A stretch of 64,000 nucleotides of DNA from SZUA-35 sp965530755 (GTDB taxonomy: Bacteria > Actinomycetota > Acidimicrobiia > Acidimicrobiales > SZUA-35): the NCBI GenBank assembly GCA_965530755.1, contig CBESNA010000017.1, positions 12,735-76,734 of the forward strand, written 5' to 3'. The notes under the pieces are model-generated. The model was not told the DNA's origin. It was given only the letters and a program-made list of their open reading frames with translations, and made no database searches. Positions within the stretch are counted from its first letter, which is position 1; each line of letters begins with the position of its first letter. The position numbers and the translations under genes are program-made. Positions 25,268 through 32,410 of the stretch are shown in pieces.

Positions 25268-25616
25268 TCCTCAGGTCAGAGCACCTTGTAGCTCTGGCCT
25301 GGGGAACGCAAAACGGGACGCCCAGACCCACTACCAACTCCACGACTCAAGCATGTCTGCCCCGTTGAGTCATGGCACGGGCGAACCGTCTCGTTCGCAC
25401 AACCCGATCGGCCCACGTCACACTTAGCCATGGGGCTGGGCGGCATCGCGATCCTCATTTTGGGAATGAGTCAGATCGTCCCCGCCACCCGCGTCAGGAG
25501 ATCGACCAGAAGTGCCGGTTTCGCTTCACTCGTGTCGGTCGGCCAGGGACCTATGGCTCTGTGCCCCTCCGGAGGTCACGGCCAGCATCTGAGTCATAGC
25601 TACCAGGAGGTTTGAG
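25260..25616 (+). other. Long intergenic stretch after tRNA-Pro
   Basis: No convincing gene. It holds the post-tRNA hairpin, an inverted repeat GACTCAA/TTGAGTC (25344-25350 and 25365-25371), and three identical heptamers TGAGTCA at 25366, 25467 and 25590. A 61-codon frame at 25430-25615 with one hydrophobic start segment is weak. Confidence 0.5.
25269..25304 (+). terminator. Hairpin after tRNA-Pro
   Basis: A 14-bp stem (25269-25282 with 25291-25304) with two G-T wobbles and an 8-base loop, followed by an A-rich rather than T-rich tail. Probably ends the tRNA transcript. Confidence 0.6.
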
Positions 25617-26135
25617 ATGACATCACGGCGAATACTCGCAGCGGCCATCACCGCACTCGTACTCATCGGAATCTTGGCCGGGCCTGCCAGCGCCGACGGG
25701 TTCGAGGAACTCACACTCGAGGAAATGGACGAGAACACCGCGACCTGCGATTTCGACGGCGATGGAGTCGTCACCGATTACTGGGCCTTGGACCGCGATG
25801 AACAGACGGGTCTTCAGAAGACCCAGATACATACCGACGGCCAGGGCTTCACCCGCATGAAGATCATCGTCAAGTTTGATCACGTCGCCTACGGCGAGGC
25901 TCCCCTTGGTGAACCGTTCCTGTACAACACAGGCACCATCAGAATAGATCTGGCCTTCGACCCAGACGGCACGATGACCAAGTTCACGATCCGCAGCAGC
26001 GGCCATGTCGAGAGCGTCGACGGCACCCTGCTGTACAAGGGCCCCGGCAACTTCGACATCACTCTTGTTGATGGTGTGCCTGTGGGATTCGTGACCCGAG
26101 GCCCCAGCGGGCCGTGCGTTCCAGGTATCGATTGA
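25617..26135 (+). CDS. Secreted protein of unknown function (mini-island gene 1)
   Basis: A 172-residue protein with a clear Sec signal peptide: Arg-Arg start, hydrophobic core AAAITALVLIGILAG, and an ASA cleavage site near residue 26. The mature 146-residue part is acidic and mostly beta-like, with Cys near residue 43 and one near the C-terminus (GPCVPG) that could form a disulfide. A near-perfect SD AGGAGG lies 7 bases before the ATG, in contrast to the leaderless genes around it. I recognise no family. Confidence 0.78.
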   Translation: MTSRRILAAAITALVLIGILAGPASADGFEELTLEEMDENTATCDFDGDGVVTDYWALDRDEQTGLQKTQIHTDGQGFTRMKIIVKFDHVAYGEAPLGEPFLYNTGTIRIDLAFDPDGTMTKFTIRSSGHVESVDGTLLYKGPGNFDITLVDGVPVGFVTRGPSGPCVPGID

Positions 26136-26421
26136 GCCTCACCGCCAGGCGGTCGGCTTCGGATTGAGTTCCCCGAGATACTCGGCCGAACTGCCCTTTC
26201 AACAAACCCTACCCGTCGACGAGACGGCAGCCAGGAACGCAGAACACCCAAGGTGGGCGGGTGACGGATTCGTGATCCTGACGCCTTCTCCAGATGGGCG
26301 CGACAGATACTGCTACGTTCGAACGATATGAGGGTGTGCGTTCACGGGTGACGCCAACTCATCAGGATCGTCCTGCAGTTGGGAACGCACGCCAAACAGG
26401 CAAGCGGAGGGGTCAACTGTC

Positions 26422-26988
26422 ATGAGGAAATCACTGAAATCACTCGCTCTTTTTGGGGCGATGCTTCTCTTTCTGAGTGCGTTTGCTGGTCCGGCGTCAG
26501 CCGGGCCGCCGGGCGAGTCCGGCAACGTTGAACGATTCGAGATTGAAGGGGTGGGCCTCGTCTACGACAACGGGGAATACGCCGTCGTCACAGGGCCGCC
26601 GTTCTCAGAGGGCTGCCTCGGGCAGGGATTCCCGACGACGACGACCCAGGTGGTGAATCGAGGCAACGGCAGCTTCTCCGAGACTTGGCGGATCAAGAAG
26701 ATCGACGTCATGGTTTTCGAGTGGGAAGGCGACGTGTTCGACCTGATCGGTCTCAGCTGCGAAGCACTTGCCAACGGTGAACCACTGCCCGTCGAGCCGA
26801 TCGCTGTGGGAGAAGGTCGCCACAGTTTCAAGGTTTCGGGTGATCAGAACGGTGTTCATGTCCGGAACACCTTGACTGCCAGGGTCATGACCGCCGACGG
26901 ATGGGCTCACGTCAATACCTTTGCCAGCTTCGATGATGGTCCTGGAGGGCTGGCCAACGTCGTGCAACGGATCAACTACACCGGCTGA
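26422..26988 (+). CDS. Secreted protein of unknown function (mini-island gene 2)
   Basis: A 188-residue protein with a typical signal peptide (MRKSLKSLALFGAMLLFL, cleavage after PASA near residue 27). The mature part has a Cys near residue 55 and another near 98, and a Ser/Thr-rich beta-like pattern. The first 60 bases are noticeably more AT-rich than the neighbouring genes. A GGAGGGG SD precedes the ATG. Beyond the shared export signal and disulfide-ready cysteines it shows no obvious similarity to island gene 1. The gene ends 4 bases before the right-hand copy of the tRNA repeat. No family recognised. Confidence 0.78.
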   Translation: MRKSLKSLALFGAMLLFLSAFAGPASAGPPGESGNVERFEIEGVGLVYDNGEYAVVTGPPFSEGCLGQGFPTTTTQVVNRGNGSFSETWRIKKIDVMVFEWEGDVFDLIGLSCEALANGEPLPVEPIAVGEGRHSFKVSGDQNGVHVRNTLTARVMTADGWAHVNTFASFDDGPGGLANVVQRINYTG

Positions 26989-26992
26989 CGCT

Positions 26993-27008
26993 CAGCCCGA
27001 CCGTGGTT
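26993..27008 (+). repeat. Direct repeat, right copy (putative attR)
   Basis: CAGCCCGACCGTGGTT, identical to the tRNA-Pro 3' end region at 25252-25267. Confidence 0.8.
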
Positions 27009-27044
27009 CCCGGGCCAGAGCAACGCTCTGGCCCGGGACGCTTT
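27008..27044 (+). terminator. Strong intrinsic terminator
   Basis: Perfect 14-bp stem (27008-27021 with 27025-27038), 3-base loop, then CGCTTTT. It follows the second copy of the tRNA repeat and is probably the original tRNA-Pro terminator; it now ends the island transcript. Confidence 0.88.
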
Positions 27045-27107
27045 TCATTCGGCACGTGCTTCGCTCGGCGCGATACTGAGGGAAACCCGGGTGGTCGGCA
27101 TCCGGGC

Positions 27108-27113
27108 TACCGT
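27108..27113 (+). promoter_or_regulatory. -10 box for SRAP gene (predicted leaderless)
   Basis: TACCGT, 7 bases before ATG 27121. Confidence 0.55.
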
Positions 27114-27120
27114 TCGATCC

Positions 27121-27831
27121 ATGTGTGGTCGCTATGTGTCTGCCGCCCCGGTCGAGGACCTGGCGAAATATTTCAGCGCGACCACCCCAGAACACGTGCT
27201 CGAAGCCAATTTCAACGTCGCCCCGACCACTGACGTCTATGCCGTCAGAGCCGATCAGGGGAAGCGTTCGCTCACCTCGATGCGATGGGGCCTCGTTCCC
27301 TTCTGGGCCAAGGATCTCAAGATCGGCTCGCGGATGATCAACGCCCGCTCCGAGTCAGTCGCCGACAAACCGGCGTTTCGGCGGGCGTTCGCGAAGCGCC
27401 GCTGCCTTCTTCCGGCCGACGGCTTCTATGAGTGGCAGAAACTCGACGGGCAGAAGGCCAAACAGCCATGGTTCATCCATCGGGCCGACGAGGAACCGCT
27501 GGTGTTCGCCGGTCTGTACGAGTTCTGGCACCCGAAGGACGCCGACGGTCACGACCTCGATGACGCCGAGCTCGTCGTTTCCTGCACGATTCTCACGACG
27601 TCGGCCAACGAAACCATGGCGCCGGTCCACGATCGCATGCCGGTCATGTTGGCCCCTCGGGTGTGGGACGACTGGCTCGATCCCGCTTCGGACGTCGACC
27701 TGATCTCGAGCTTGATGGTGCCGGCCCCGGAGTCGCTCCTCACGATGTATCCGGTCAGCACCGCCGTCAACAGCGTGCGCAACAACGGGTCCGAACTCGT
27801 CGAACCAGTGAAGCGCTTGGAGCTCTCGTGA
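27121..27831 (+). CDS. SRAP domain protein (YedK/HMCES-like abasic-site peptidase)
   Basis: A 236-residue SOS-response-associated peptidase, which forms a covalent thiazolidine link through Cys2 to abasic sites in single-stranded DNA. The N-terminus is exactly MCGRY, as required after Met removal. Conserved blocks follow: FNVAPTT, MRWGLVPFWAKD, INARSESV, ADGFYEWQ (catalytic Glu), and VHDRMPVML (catalytic His). Starting at 27121 is therefore firm; an upstream in-frame ATG at 27091 would bury the cysteine. No LexA box was found in its promoter. It overlaps the next membrane-protein gene by 4 bases. Confidence 0.95.
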   Translation: MCGRYVSAAPVEDLAKYFSATTPEHVLEANFNVAPTTDVYAVRADQGKRSLTSMRWGLVPFWAKDLKIGSRMINARSESVADKPAFRRAFAKRRCLLPADGFYEWQKLDGQKAKQPWFIHRADEEPLVFAGLYEFWHPKDADGHDLDDAELVVSCTILTTSANETMAPVHDRMPVMLAPRVWDDWLDPASDVDLISSLMVPAPESLLTMYPVSTAVNSVRNNGSELVEPVKRLELS

Positions 27832-29312
27832 GCGAGCTGTCGATCCAGCGACGAACTCGTCGGCGTTGGATCCAGATCCAGGCTCGTCTCGAGGCCGGCA
27901 CCGGCGACCGCGTGATCCCGTTGGTCACCGCCGTCGTTCTGGCCGGAGTGCTGTCGACGCTCAGCCTGGCCCGTCTTGCGTCGTTCGACGGTGGCGACGA
28001 TCTTGCCTCCTACACCCAGGCGGTCTGGTTGTTGGGTGAGGGGTATCGGCCGGAGGCGTCGCTCCTCGGTGATGAAGTCCACATCCTCGAGCTGCACTGG
28101 TCGTTCATTCTGTACCCGGTGGCAGGGCTCGGTTTGTTGTTTCCGACAGCGAAGGTGCTGGTCGTCACGCAGGCGGTCGCGCTCGGCCTGGCGGTGTTCC
28201 CGCTCTGGCGATTGGCCCGTCGGGTGGCGAACCTGCGCATCGCCGCCTCGACCGCGCTGATTCTCGCCTACGCACTCCACCCGGCCACCCATCGGCTCGC
28301 GACAGACGACTTCCACCCGGAGGTCCTCGCCATCCCGGCCATCCTCGCGTTGGCCTATTTCGGAGCAAAGAAGCGATGGTTCGGCTACTGGGTCTGTGTG
28401 GCGATCGTGTTGGCATGTCGAGCCGATCTCGGCCTTGCGATCGGCCTGTGGGGCTTCGTGCTGCTGGGCGATGGGGAGCGTCGAGCAGGACTCTGGACCC
28501 TCGGCGTCGGGCTGGTGTGGAGTCTCGGCCTCTTGCTGGTCGTGCAACCCCTGGTCGGCTCGGCGGCCGTCACCGGTGGCCAGTACGGCGACTATGGCGA
28601 CTCGCTCGGCGAGGTCGTTCTCAATGGGCTCCGGAATCCGATCGACCTCCTCGCCGACCTCACGTCACAGCCGAACGTGATCCTGGTCGTGAGCCTCTTC
28701 GCGCCCGTTCTCTTTCTGCCGCTGCTCTCGATTCGACACCTCCTGCCTGCGGTGCCCCTCACTGGCTTGTTCCTGATCGCTCGGAGCCAGGGAAGTGGAG
28801 CCTTTGCCGAACGCACGTCGCTCCTGCTCGCCTTCACCTTCATTGCGGCCCCGTACGCACTCAATCGTCTCGGCCAGCTCGGCGTGCAGCGAGTTTTCGT
28901 CGATTTTCGCCTGCTGGCCACGCTCACGGCGGCGGCAGCACTCTCGTTCATCAGCGCATCGCCGATCTCGTTCTACGACAAACCGTGGGAGTGGGGCGAC
29001 GCCGATGCCGTCGAGCTGGCGATTCTCGCCGCGGCCGAGGAGTTGCCAGCCGATGTGGCCGTACGAGCGTCGCCGTCGGCCCTGCCGGCGCTGGCCGAGC
29101 GTCCGTGGCTCTACACCTTGGCGACCGACCGCGAACCGTCTGTGCAGTTCGACGCCTTCGATGTGCGAGCAATTCTGGTTGTCGATCGGGACATCCCGGA
29201 GCGCACGCCGGAACGGCGCGCTGAGTTCGCCATGCGAATGTCTTCGTTCGGTGGATTCGAGTTGGTCGTCGACGATCGCGACAACGGTGTGTCGCTGTTC
29301 CTCCGGCCATGA
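27828..29312 (+). CDS. DUF2079 multi-spanning membrane protein
   Basis: A 494-residue membrane protein of the DUF2079 family. About ten hydrophobic segments span residues 30-390, followed by an extracytoplasmic-like C-terminal part with PSALPALAERPWLYTL. Family hallmarks are FDGGDDLASYTQAVWLL (residues 47-63) and HWSFILYPVAGL. These proteins resemble GT-C glycosyltransferases, but no activity is shown. GTG 27828 overlaps the SRAP stop, and the stop overlaps the phosphatidyltransferase start by 4 bases, so three genes are coupled. Confidence 0.85.
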   Translation: MSELSIQRRTRRRWIQIQARLEAGTGDRVIPLVTAVVLAGVLSTLSLARLASFDGGDDLASYTQAVWLLGEGYRPEASLLGDEVHILELHWSFILYPVAGLGLLFPTAKVLVVTQAVALGLAVFPLWRLARRVANLRIAASTALILAYALHPATHRLATDDFHPEVLAIPAILALAYFGAKKRWFGYWVCVAIVLACRADLGLAIGLWGFVLLGDGERRAGLWTLGVGLVWSLGLLLVVQPLVGSAAVTGGQYGDYGDSLGEVVLNGLRNPIDLLADLTSQPNVILVVSLFAPVLFLPLLSIRHLLPAVPLTGLFLIARSQGSGAFAERTSLLLAFTFIAAPYALNRLGQLGVQRVFVDFRLLATLTAAAALSFISASPISFYDKPWEWGDADAVELAILAAAEELPADVAVRASPSALPALAERPWLYTLATDREPSVQFDAFDVRAILVVDRDIPERTPERRAEFAMRMSSFGGFELVVDDRDNGVSLFLRP

Positions 29313-29926
29313 GCTCCGGGAGTGTCGAAGGTGCGGTTCCACCGCCGGTCCGGTCAGTGTTCACCCGCGATGAGATGCTCACCTGGCCGAACGGCTTCAC
29401 GTTCGTCCGTCTGCTGTGCATCCCAGTGTTCGTCTGGCTTCTTTTCGGGCCGGAACGGCGTGACCTGGCTGCTTGGCTGCTCGCAGCGCTCGGTTCGACC
29501 GACTGGGTCGATGGCTGGATCGCTCGCCGCTATGACATGTCGAGCGAATTCGGTCGGTTGTTCGACCCGACCGTCGACCGTCTCATGTTCTTCGTGGCGA
29601 TTCCGGCGATCCTCATCGACGGCTCGATTCCGTGGTGGGTGGCAGTGCTCGCGTTGGCTCGGGAAGTGCTCGTGGCTGGTGCTGCAATCGTTGCGGTCGC
29701 CGTCGGAGCGGGGACACTCGCCGTCACATGGGAGGGCAAGACCGCCGCGTTCTGCCTGATGTTCGCTGTGCCCATGTTCCTCGGCGCGAACAGCACGTTG
29801 TCCTACGCCGAGCTCCTCGGCTGGTTGGCCTGGATGTTCGCCGTTCCCGGCCTCGCCTACGGCTACTACTCGTTGATTTTCCAGTACGTGCCGACACTAC
29901 GAGCCCGAATGAAGGAGCGAACCTGA
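29309..29926 (+). CDS. CDP-alcohol phosphatidyltransferase (PgsA-like)
   Basis: A 205-residue membrane enzyme with the complete CDP-alcohol phosphotransferase motif DX2DGX2ARX8GX3DX3D within residues 65-91 (DWVDGWIARR through FDPTVD). It begins with TWPNGFTFVRLLCIPVFV, typical of phosphatidylglycerophosphate-synthase-like proteins. It swaps CMP for an alcohol such as glycerol 3-phosphate or a polyol phosphate; which alcohol is used cannot be decided from sequence. It precedes gcvH, as pgsA-like genes do in several actinobacteria. Confidence 0.9.
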   Translation: MSSGSVEGAVPPPVRSVFTRDEMLTWPNGFTFVRLLCIPVFVWLLFGPERRDLAAWLLAALGSTDWVDGWIARRYDMSSEFGRLFDPTVDRLMFFVAIPAILIDGSIPWWVAVLALAREVLVAGAAIVAVAVGAGTLAVTWEGKTAAFCLMFAVPMFLGANSTLSYAELLGWLAWMFAVPGLAYGYYSLIFQYVPTLRARMKERT

Positions 29927-29950
29927 GATCGACGGTTGCACCTTCACCCT

Positions 29951-29975
29951 CACCGTCAACCGAAGGTCGACGGTG
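29951..29975 (+). terminator. Possible weak hairpin before gcvH
   Basis: CACCGTC (29951-29957) pairs with GACGGTG (29969-29975) across an 11-base loop; no T run. Confidence 0.3.
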
Positions 29976-30001
29976 GCGCTGGACTGTGCCCGATTCTGAG
30001 G

Positions 30002-30007
30002 TAGCGT
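30002..30007 (+). promoter_or_regulatory. -10 box for gcvH (predicted leaderless)
   Basis: TAGCGT, 7 bases before ATG 30015. Confidence 0.6.
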
Positions 30008-30014
30008 GCCGACC

Positions 30015-30398
30015 ATGAACGTGCCAGATGACCTCTCCTACTCCAGCGATCACGAGTGGTTGCGTTTCGAGAGTGACCAGCGAGTTCGTATTGGAATCAC
30101 CGACTACGCACAGGATGCGCTCGGCGACGTCGTCTATGTCGATCTCCCCGATGTGGGAGCCACCGTTTCGCCCGGTGGCCCGATGAGTGAGGTCGAGTCG
30201 ACCAAGTCGGTTTCGGACGTCTATGCGCCGGTTGCGGGCGCCGTCGTCGAGGTGAACAACGAACTGGTCGATGCGCCGGAACGACTCAACGAGGACCCGT
30301 ACGGCGAGGGCTGGATCTGCGTGATCGAACTCGACGCCGGGGCGACGCCGCCCGAGCTCCTGGATGCTGCTGCCTACCGAGCGCTCACCGAAGGATGA
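30015..30398 (+). CDS. gcvH: Glycine cleavage system H protein
   Basis: A 127-residue lipoyl carrier that shuttles the aminomethyl group between P, T and L proteins. The lipoylation site Lys64 lies in VESTKSVSDVY, and YGEGWICVIEL is the conserved end. An in-frame GTG at 30006 lies inside the -10 box, so ATG 30015 is used. No gcvP or gcvT is present in the window. It overlaps the FHA gene by 4 bases, the same order as in Mycobacterium. Confidence 0.95.
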   Translation: MNVPDDLSYSSDHEWLRFESDQRVRIGITDYAQDALGDVVYVDLPDVGATVSPGGPMSEVESTKSVSDVYAPVAGAVVEVNNELVDAPERLNEDPYGEGWICVIELDAGATPPELLDAAAYRALTEG

Positions 30399-30883
30399 CC
30401 GACGCCGGCCCCTGCCCATCCTGCGGGTATCGCAATCCGCTCGGATCGAACTTCTGTAGTTCTTGCGGTGCGCAGCTCAGCACGATCGTCGACCACCACA
30501 CCGAAGCCATTGAACCAACGGTCAGCACGCCGCTCGTCGAGGCCGATACAGCAGTGCCCTCCGGAGTTGGCATGTTGATCGTGCGGCAGGGTCCCAAGCG
30601 AGGGAGCCGAATGGCGCTCGACACCGATCTCGTCACGATCGGGCGGCATCCAGAGAGCGATATTTTCCTCGACGACATCACGGTGTCGCGCCGTCACGCC
30701 GAGATCCATCGGACCGAGCACGGACACGACGTCTTCGACGCGGGGAGCCTCAACGGCACCTACGTCAATCGAGAGCTCGCCGAGCGTTCGCCGTTGGCTG
30801 ACGGTGACGAGCTGCAAGTTGGTAAGTTCAAGCTCGTCTATGTCGCGCTCGGCCACGACGCTGACGACGGAGGAGCAGCATGA
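30395..30883 (+). CDS. Zinc-ribbon FHA-domain protein (GarA/OdhI position)
   Basis: A 162-residue protein. An N-terminal zinc ribbon (Cys7, Cys10, Cys21, Cys24) is joined by a 35-residue linker to an FHA domain with the phosphothreonine-binding residues in VTIGRHPESDIFLDD, SRRHAEI and GSLNGTYVN. Its position between gcvH and the FtsR-like regulator matches GarA, which controls 2-oxoglutarate metabolism after phosphorylation by Ser/Thr kinases. The N-terminal ETTS-type phosphorylation motif of GarA is not seen; the zinc ribbon takes its place. Overlaps both neighbours by 4 bases. Confidence 0.88.
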   Translation: MTDAGPCPSCGYRNPLGSNFCSSCGAQLSTIVDHHTEAIEPTVSTPLVEADTAVPSGVGMLIVRQGPKRGSRMALDTDLVTIGRHPESDIFLDDITVSRRHAEIHRTEHGHDVFDAGSLNGTYVNRELAERSPLADGDELQVGKFKLVYVALGHDADDGGAA

Positions 30884-31872
30884 GTGACCAGCGCGACAAC
30901 TTCTGGTCGATCGGTGAGGTGCTGTCGCTGCTCCAGGACGAGTTCCCCGAGGTCACCATTTCCAAGATCCGCTTTCTCGAGGGTCAGGGTCTGATCGACC
31001 CAGAGCGAACCGCATCCGGCTACCGGCGGTTCTACCAGCGAGATTTCGACCGACTCCAGTGGATTCTCACGCAGCAGCGCGATCACTACCTGCCCCTCAA
31101 GGTGATCCGCGACCGGCTCGACGCCGGGGAGTGGGAGCCGCCGGAGCATCCGCCGGCACCGCCCCGCGACGGTCAGATGACCCTGCTGGCTCCCGTGATC
31201 GACATCGGCACCGGAGCCGCTGTGGTTCCACCCGCCGGCGACTCCGCTGACGACACGTCCGAACAAGTGGAGGACGACGAGTCCGCAGATGTAGCGTCGG
31301 CCGCCGACACCACCTCGACGTCGGACTCGACCACAGATGACTCCGCCGCGGTCGAGGAAACCGCGGTCGAGGAAGCCTCGGCCGAGGCAGACTCGGCGGC
31401 AAAGAAGTCGGCGTCGTCTCCGGCGTCGCCGGACAGTGACGATGATGGGTCCGGTGCCCGAGTTCTGTCGACCGATGGTGAGGATCAGGGCATGGCCCTC
31501 ACGATCGACGAGATGGCCGATTCATCCGGCTGTGATGTCGCCATGATCCGCGAGCTCGAACGTTTCGGACTCATCGCCGGCCGCTCCGCGGGACCGGCAG
31601 TCCTCTACGACGTGGACTCGCTCACGATCGCTCGCCACGCGGCCCAATTCCGCACCTACGGGCTCGATCCGCGCCATCTGCGGACGTTCCTCGTCGGCGC
31701 ACAACGTGAGGTCTCGCTGCTGGCACAAGTGGTCGAACCGCTCCGCCATCGCCGTGATCCCGAGACCCGTCGCAAGTCGGTCGAGACCATGGAAGACCTG
31801 ACCGACCTGGCGGCGAGCCTGCGCGCGATTCTCATGCGGCGCATCACCGAGGAACAACTGCCGAGTCGTTGA
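30880..31872 (+). CDS. MerR-family regulator, FtsR-like (Rv1828 position)
   Basis: A 330-residue regulator. An N-terminal MerR winged helix (WSIGEVLSLLQDEFPEVTISKIRFLEGQGLI, the diagnostic FtsR/Rv1828 start) and a second helical domain with MIRELERFGLIAGR are joined by an unusually long acidic Ser/Thr/Asp/Glu/Ala linker (about residues 110-200). In Corynebacterium FtsR activates ftsZ. Typical family members are nearer 250 residues, so the linker accounts for the extra length. Coupled to the FHA gene by ATGA. Confidence 0.9.
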   Translation: MSDQRDNFWSIGEVLSLLQDEFPEVTISKIRFLEGQGLIDPERTASGYRRFYQRDFDRLQWILTQQRDHYLPLKVIRDRLDAGEWEPPEHPPAPPRDGQMTLLAPVIDIGTGAAVVPPAGDSADDTSEQVEDDESADVASAADTTSTSDSTTDDSAAVEETAVEEASAEADSAAKKSASSPASPDSDDDGSGARVLSTDGEDQGMALTIDEMADSSGCDVAMIRELERFGLIAGRSAGPAVLYDVDSLTIARHAAQFRTYGLDPRHLRTFLVGAQREVSLLAQVVEPLRHRRDPETRRKSVETMEDLTDLAASLRAILMRRITEEQLPSR

Positions 31873-31903
31873 CCCTGCATCTTCATCGCCTGGCCGGATC
31901 TAC

Positions 31904-31909
31904 TAGCGT
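31904..31909 (+). promoter_or_regulatory. -10 box for bifunctional nuclease gene (predicted leaderless)
   Basis: TAGCGT, 6 bases before ATG 31916; rules out the in-frame GTG at 31910. Confidence 0.6.
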
Positions 31910-31915
31910 GTGCTG

Positions 31916-32410
31916 ATGGCCGTTGAGATGGAGTTGGTTGGTGTCCGAGTCCAGATGCCGACAAATGCGCCGATCCTGCTGCTGCGGGAGCTCAGCGGCG
32001 GCAAGCGGACGCTCCCGATCTACATCGGCGGGCCCGAGGCTCACGCGATCGACCTCGCTCTTTCGGAGACCAAGACCGCTCGTCCGATGACTCACGATCT
32101 CGTCGTGAACCTCCTCGAACAGCTCAATGCACGGCTCGAACAGATCGTGATCACCGAGTTGCGGCAGGGCACGTTCTACGCCGACCTCTATCTCCGCGAT
32201 GCCGCCGACGCCGTCACGACTCTGAGTGTCCGTCCGTCTGATGCAATCGCGCTTGCCGTCCGCATGGGCACACCGATCTTCGCTGACGAGGAGCTCGTCG
32301 ACGAGGCCGGCATCGAGGCAGACGACGATGACGAGGGTGACGAGGAGGAGATGGTGGAGGAGCTCCGCAAGTTCCTCGACGAGGTGAACCCCGAGGACTT
32401 CAAGAGCTGA
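31916..32410 (+). CDS. Bifunctional nuclease family protein (DUF151)
   Basis: A 164-residue DUF151/BFN protein, homologous to Rv1829. Family blocks are MELVGVRVQMPTNAPILLL, LPIYIGGPEAHAI, THDLVVNLLE, and SVRPSDAIALAVRMGTPIFA. Plant and Thermotoga members have been linked to nuclease activity; the bacterial role is open. The C-terminus is a very acidic Asp/Glu stretch. Its last 11 bases overlap the convergent phosphotransferase gene. Confidence 0.9.
   Translation: MAVEMELVGVRVQMPTNAPILLLRELSGGKRTLPIYIGGPEAHAIDLALSETKTARPMTHDLVVNLLEQLNARLEQIVITELRQGTFYADLYLRDAADAVTTLSVRPSDAIALAVRMGTPIFADEELVDEAGIEADDDDEGDEEEMVEELRKFLDEVNPEDFKS

Larger units (their letters stand above)
25252..27008 (+). mobile_element. 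Putative mini-island inserted at the tRNA-Pro 3' end
   Basis: A 1.74-kb segment bounded by a perfect 16-bp direct repeat that begins inside the tRNA acceptor stem, the typical outcome of tyrosine-integrase insertion into a tRNA gene. Each repeat is followed by a hairpin of related sequence: the outer (right) one is a perfect terminator with a T run, as expected for the original tRNA terminator displaced by the insertion, while the left one is imperfect. The cargo is two unrecognised secreted-protein genes with strong SDs and long non-coding stretches, unlike the packed flanks. No integrase is present, so it would be a remnant or a passively mobilised element. Confidence 0.6.

Noticed and set aside
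25430..25615. 61-codon frame with a hydrophobic N-terminus before island gene 1
   Set aside because: No SD or promoter box, unremarkable composition after residue 15, and it overlaps the SD of the real gene; kept only as a note in the intergenic entry.
26316..26325. CGTTCGAACG palindrome as a LexA box upstream of island gene 2
   Set aside because: Lacks the TCGAAC-N4-GTTCGA spacing; it is only a compact palindrome.
25252..27008. Integrase, transposase or excisionase gene inside the tRNA-Pro element
   Set aside because: Looked for in all frames between the repeats; none found, and this is why mobility is only inferred.
29927..30014. Possible glycine riboswitch before gcvH
   Set aside because: Too short, and the TAGCGT box predicts transcription starting at the ATG itself, leaving no leader.
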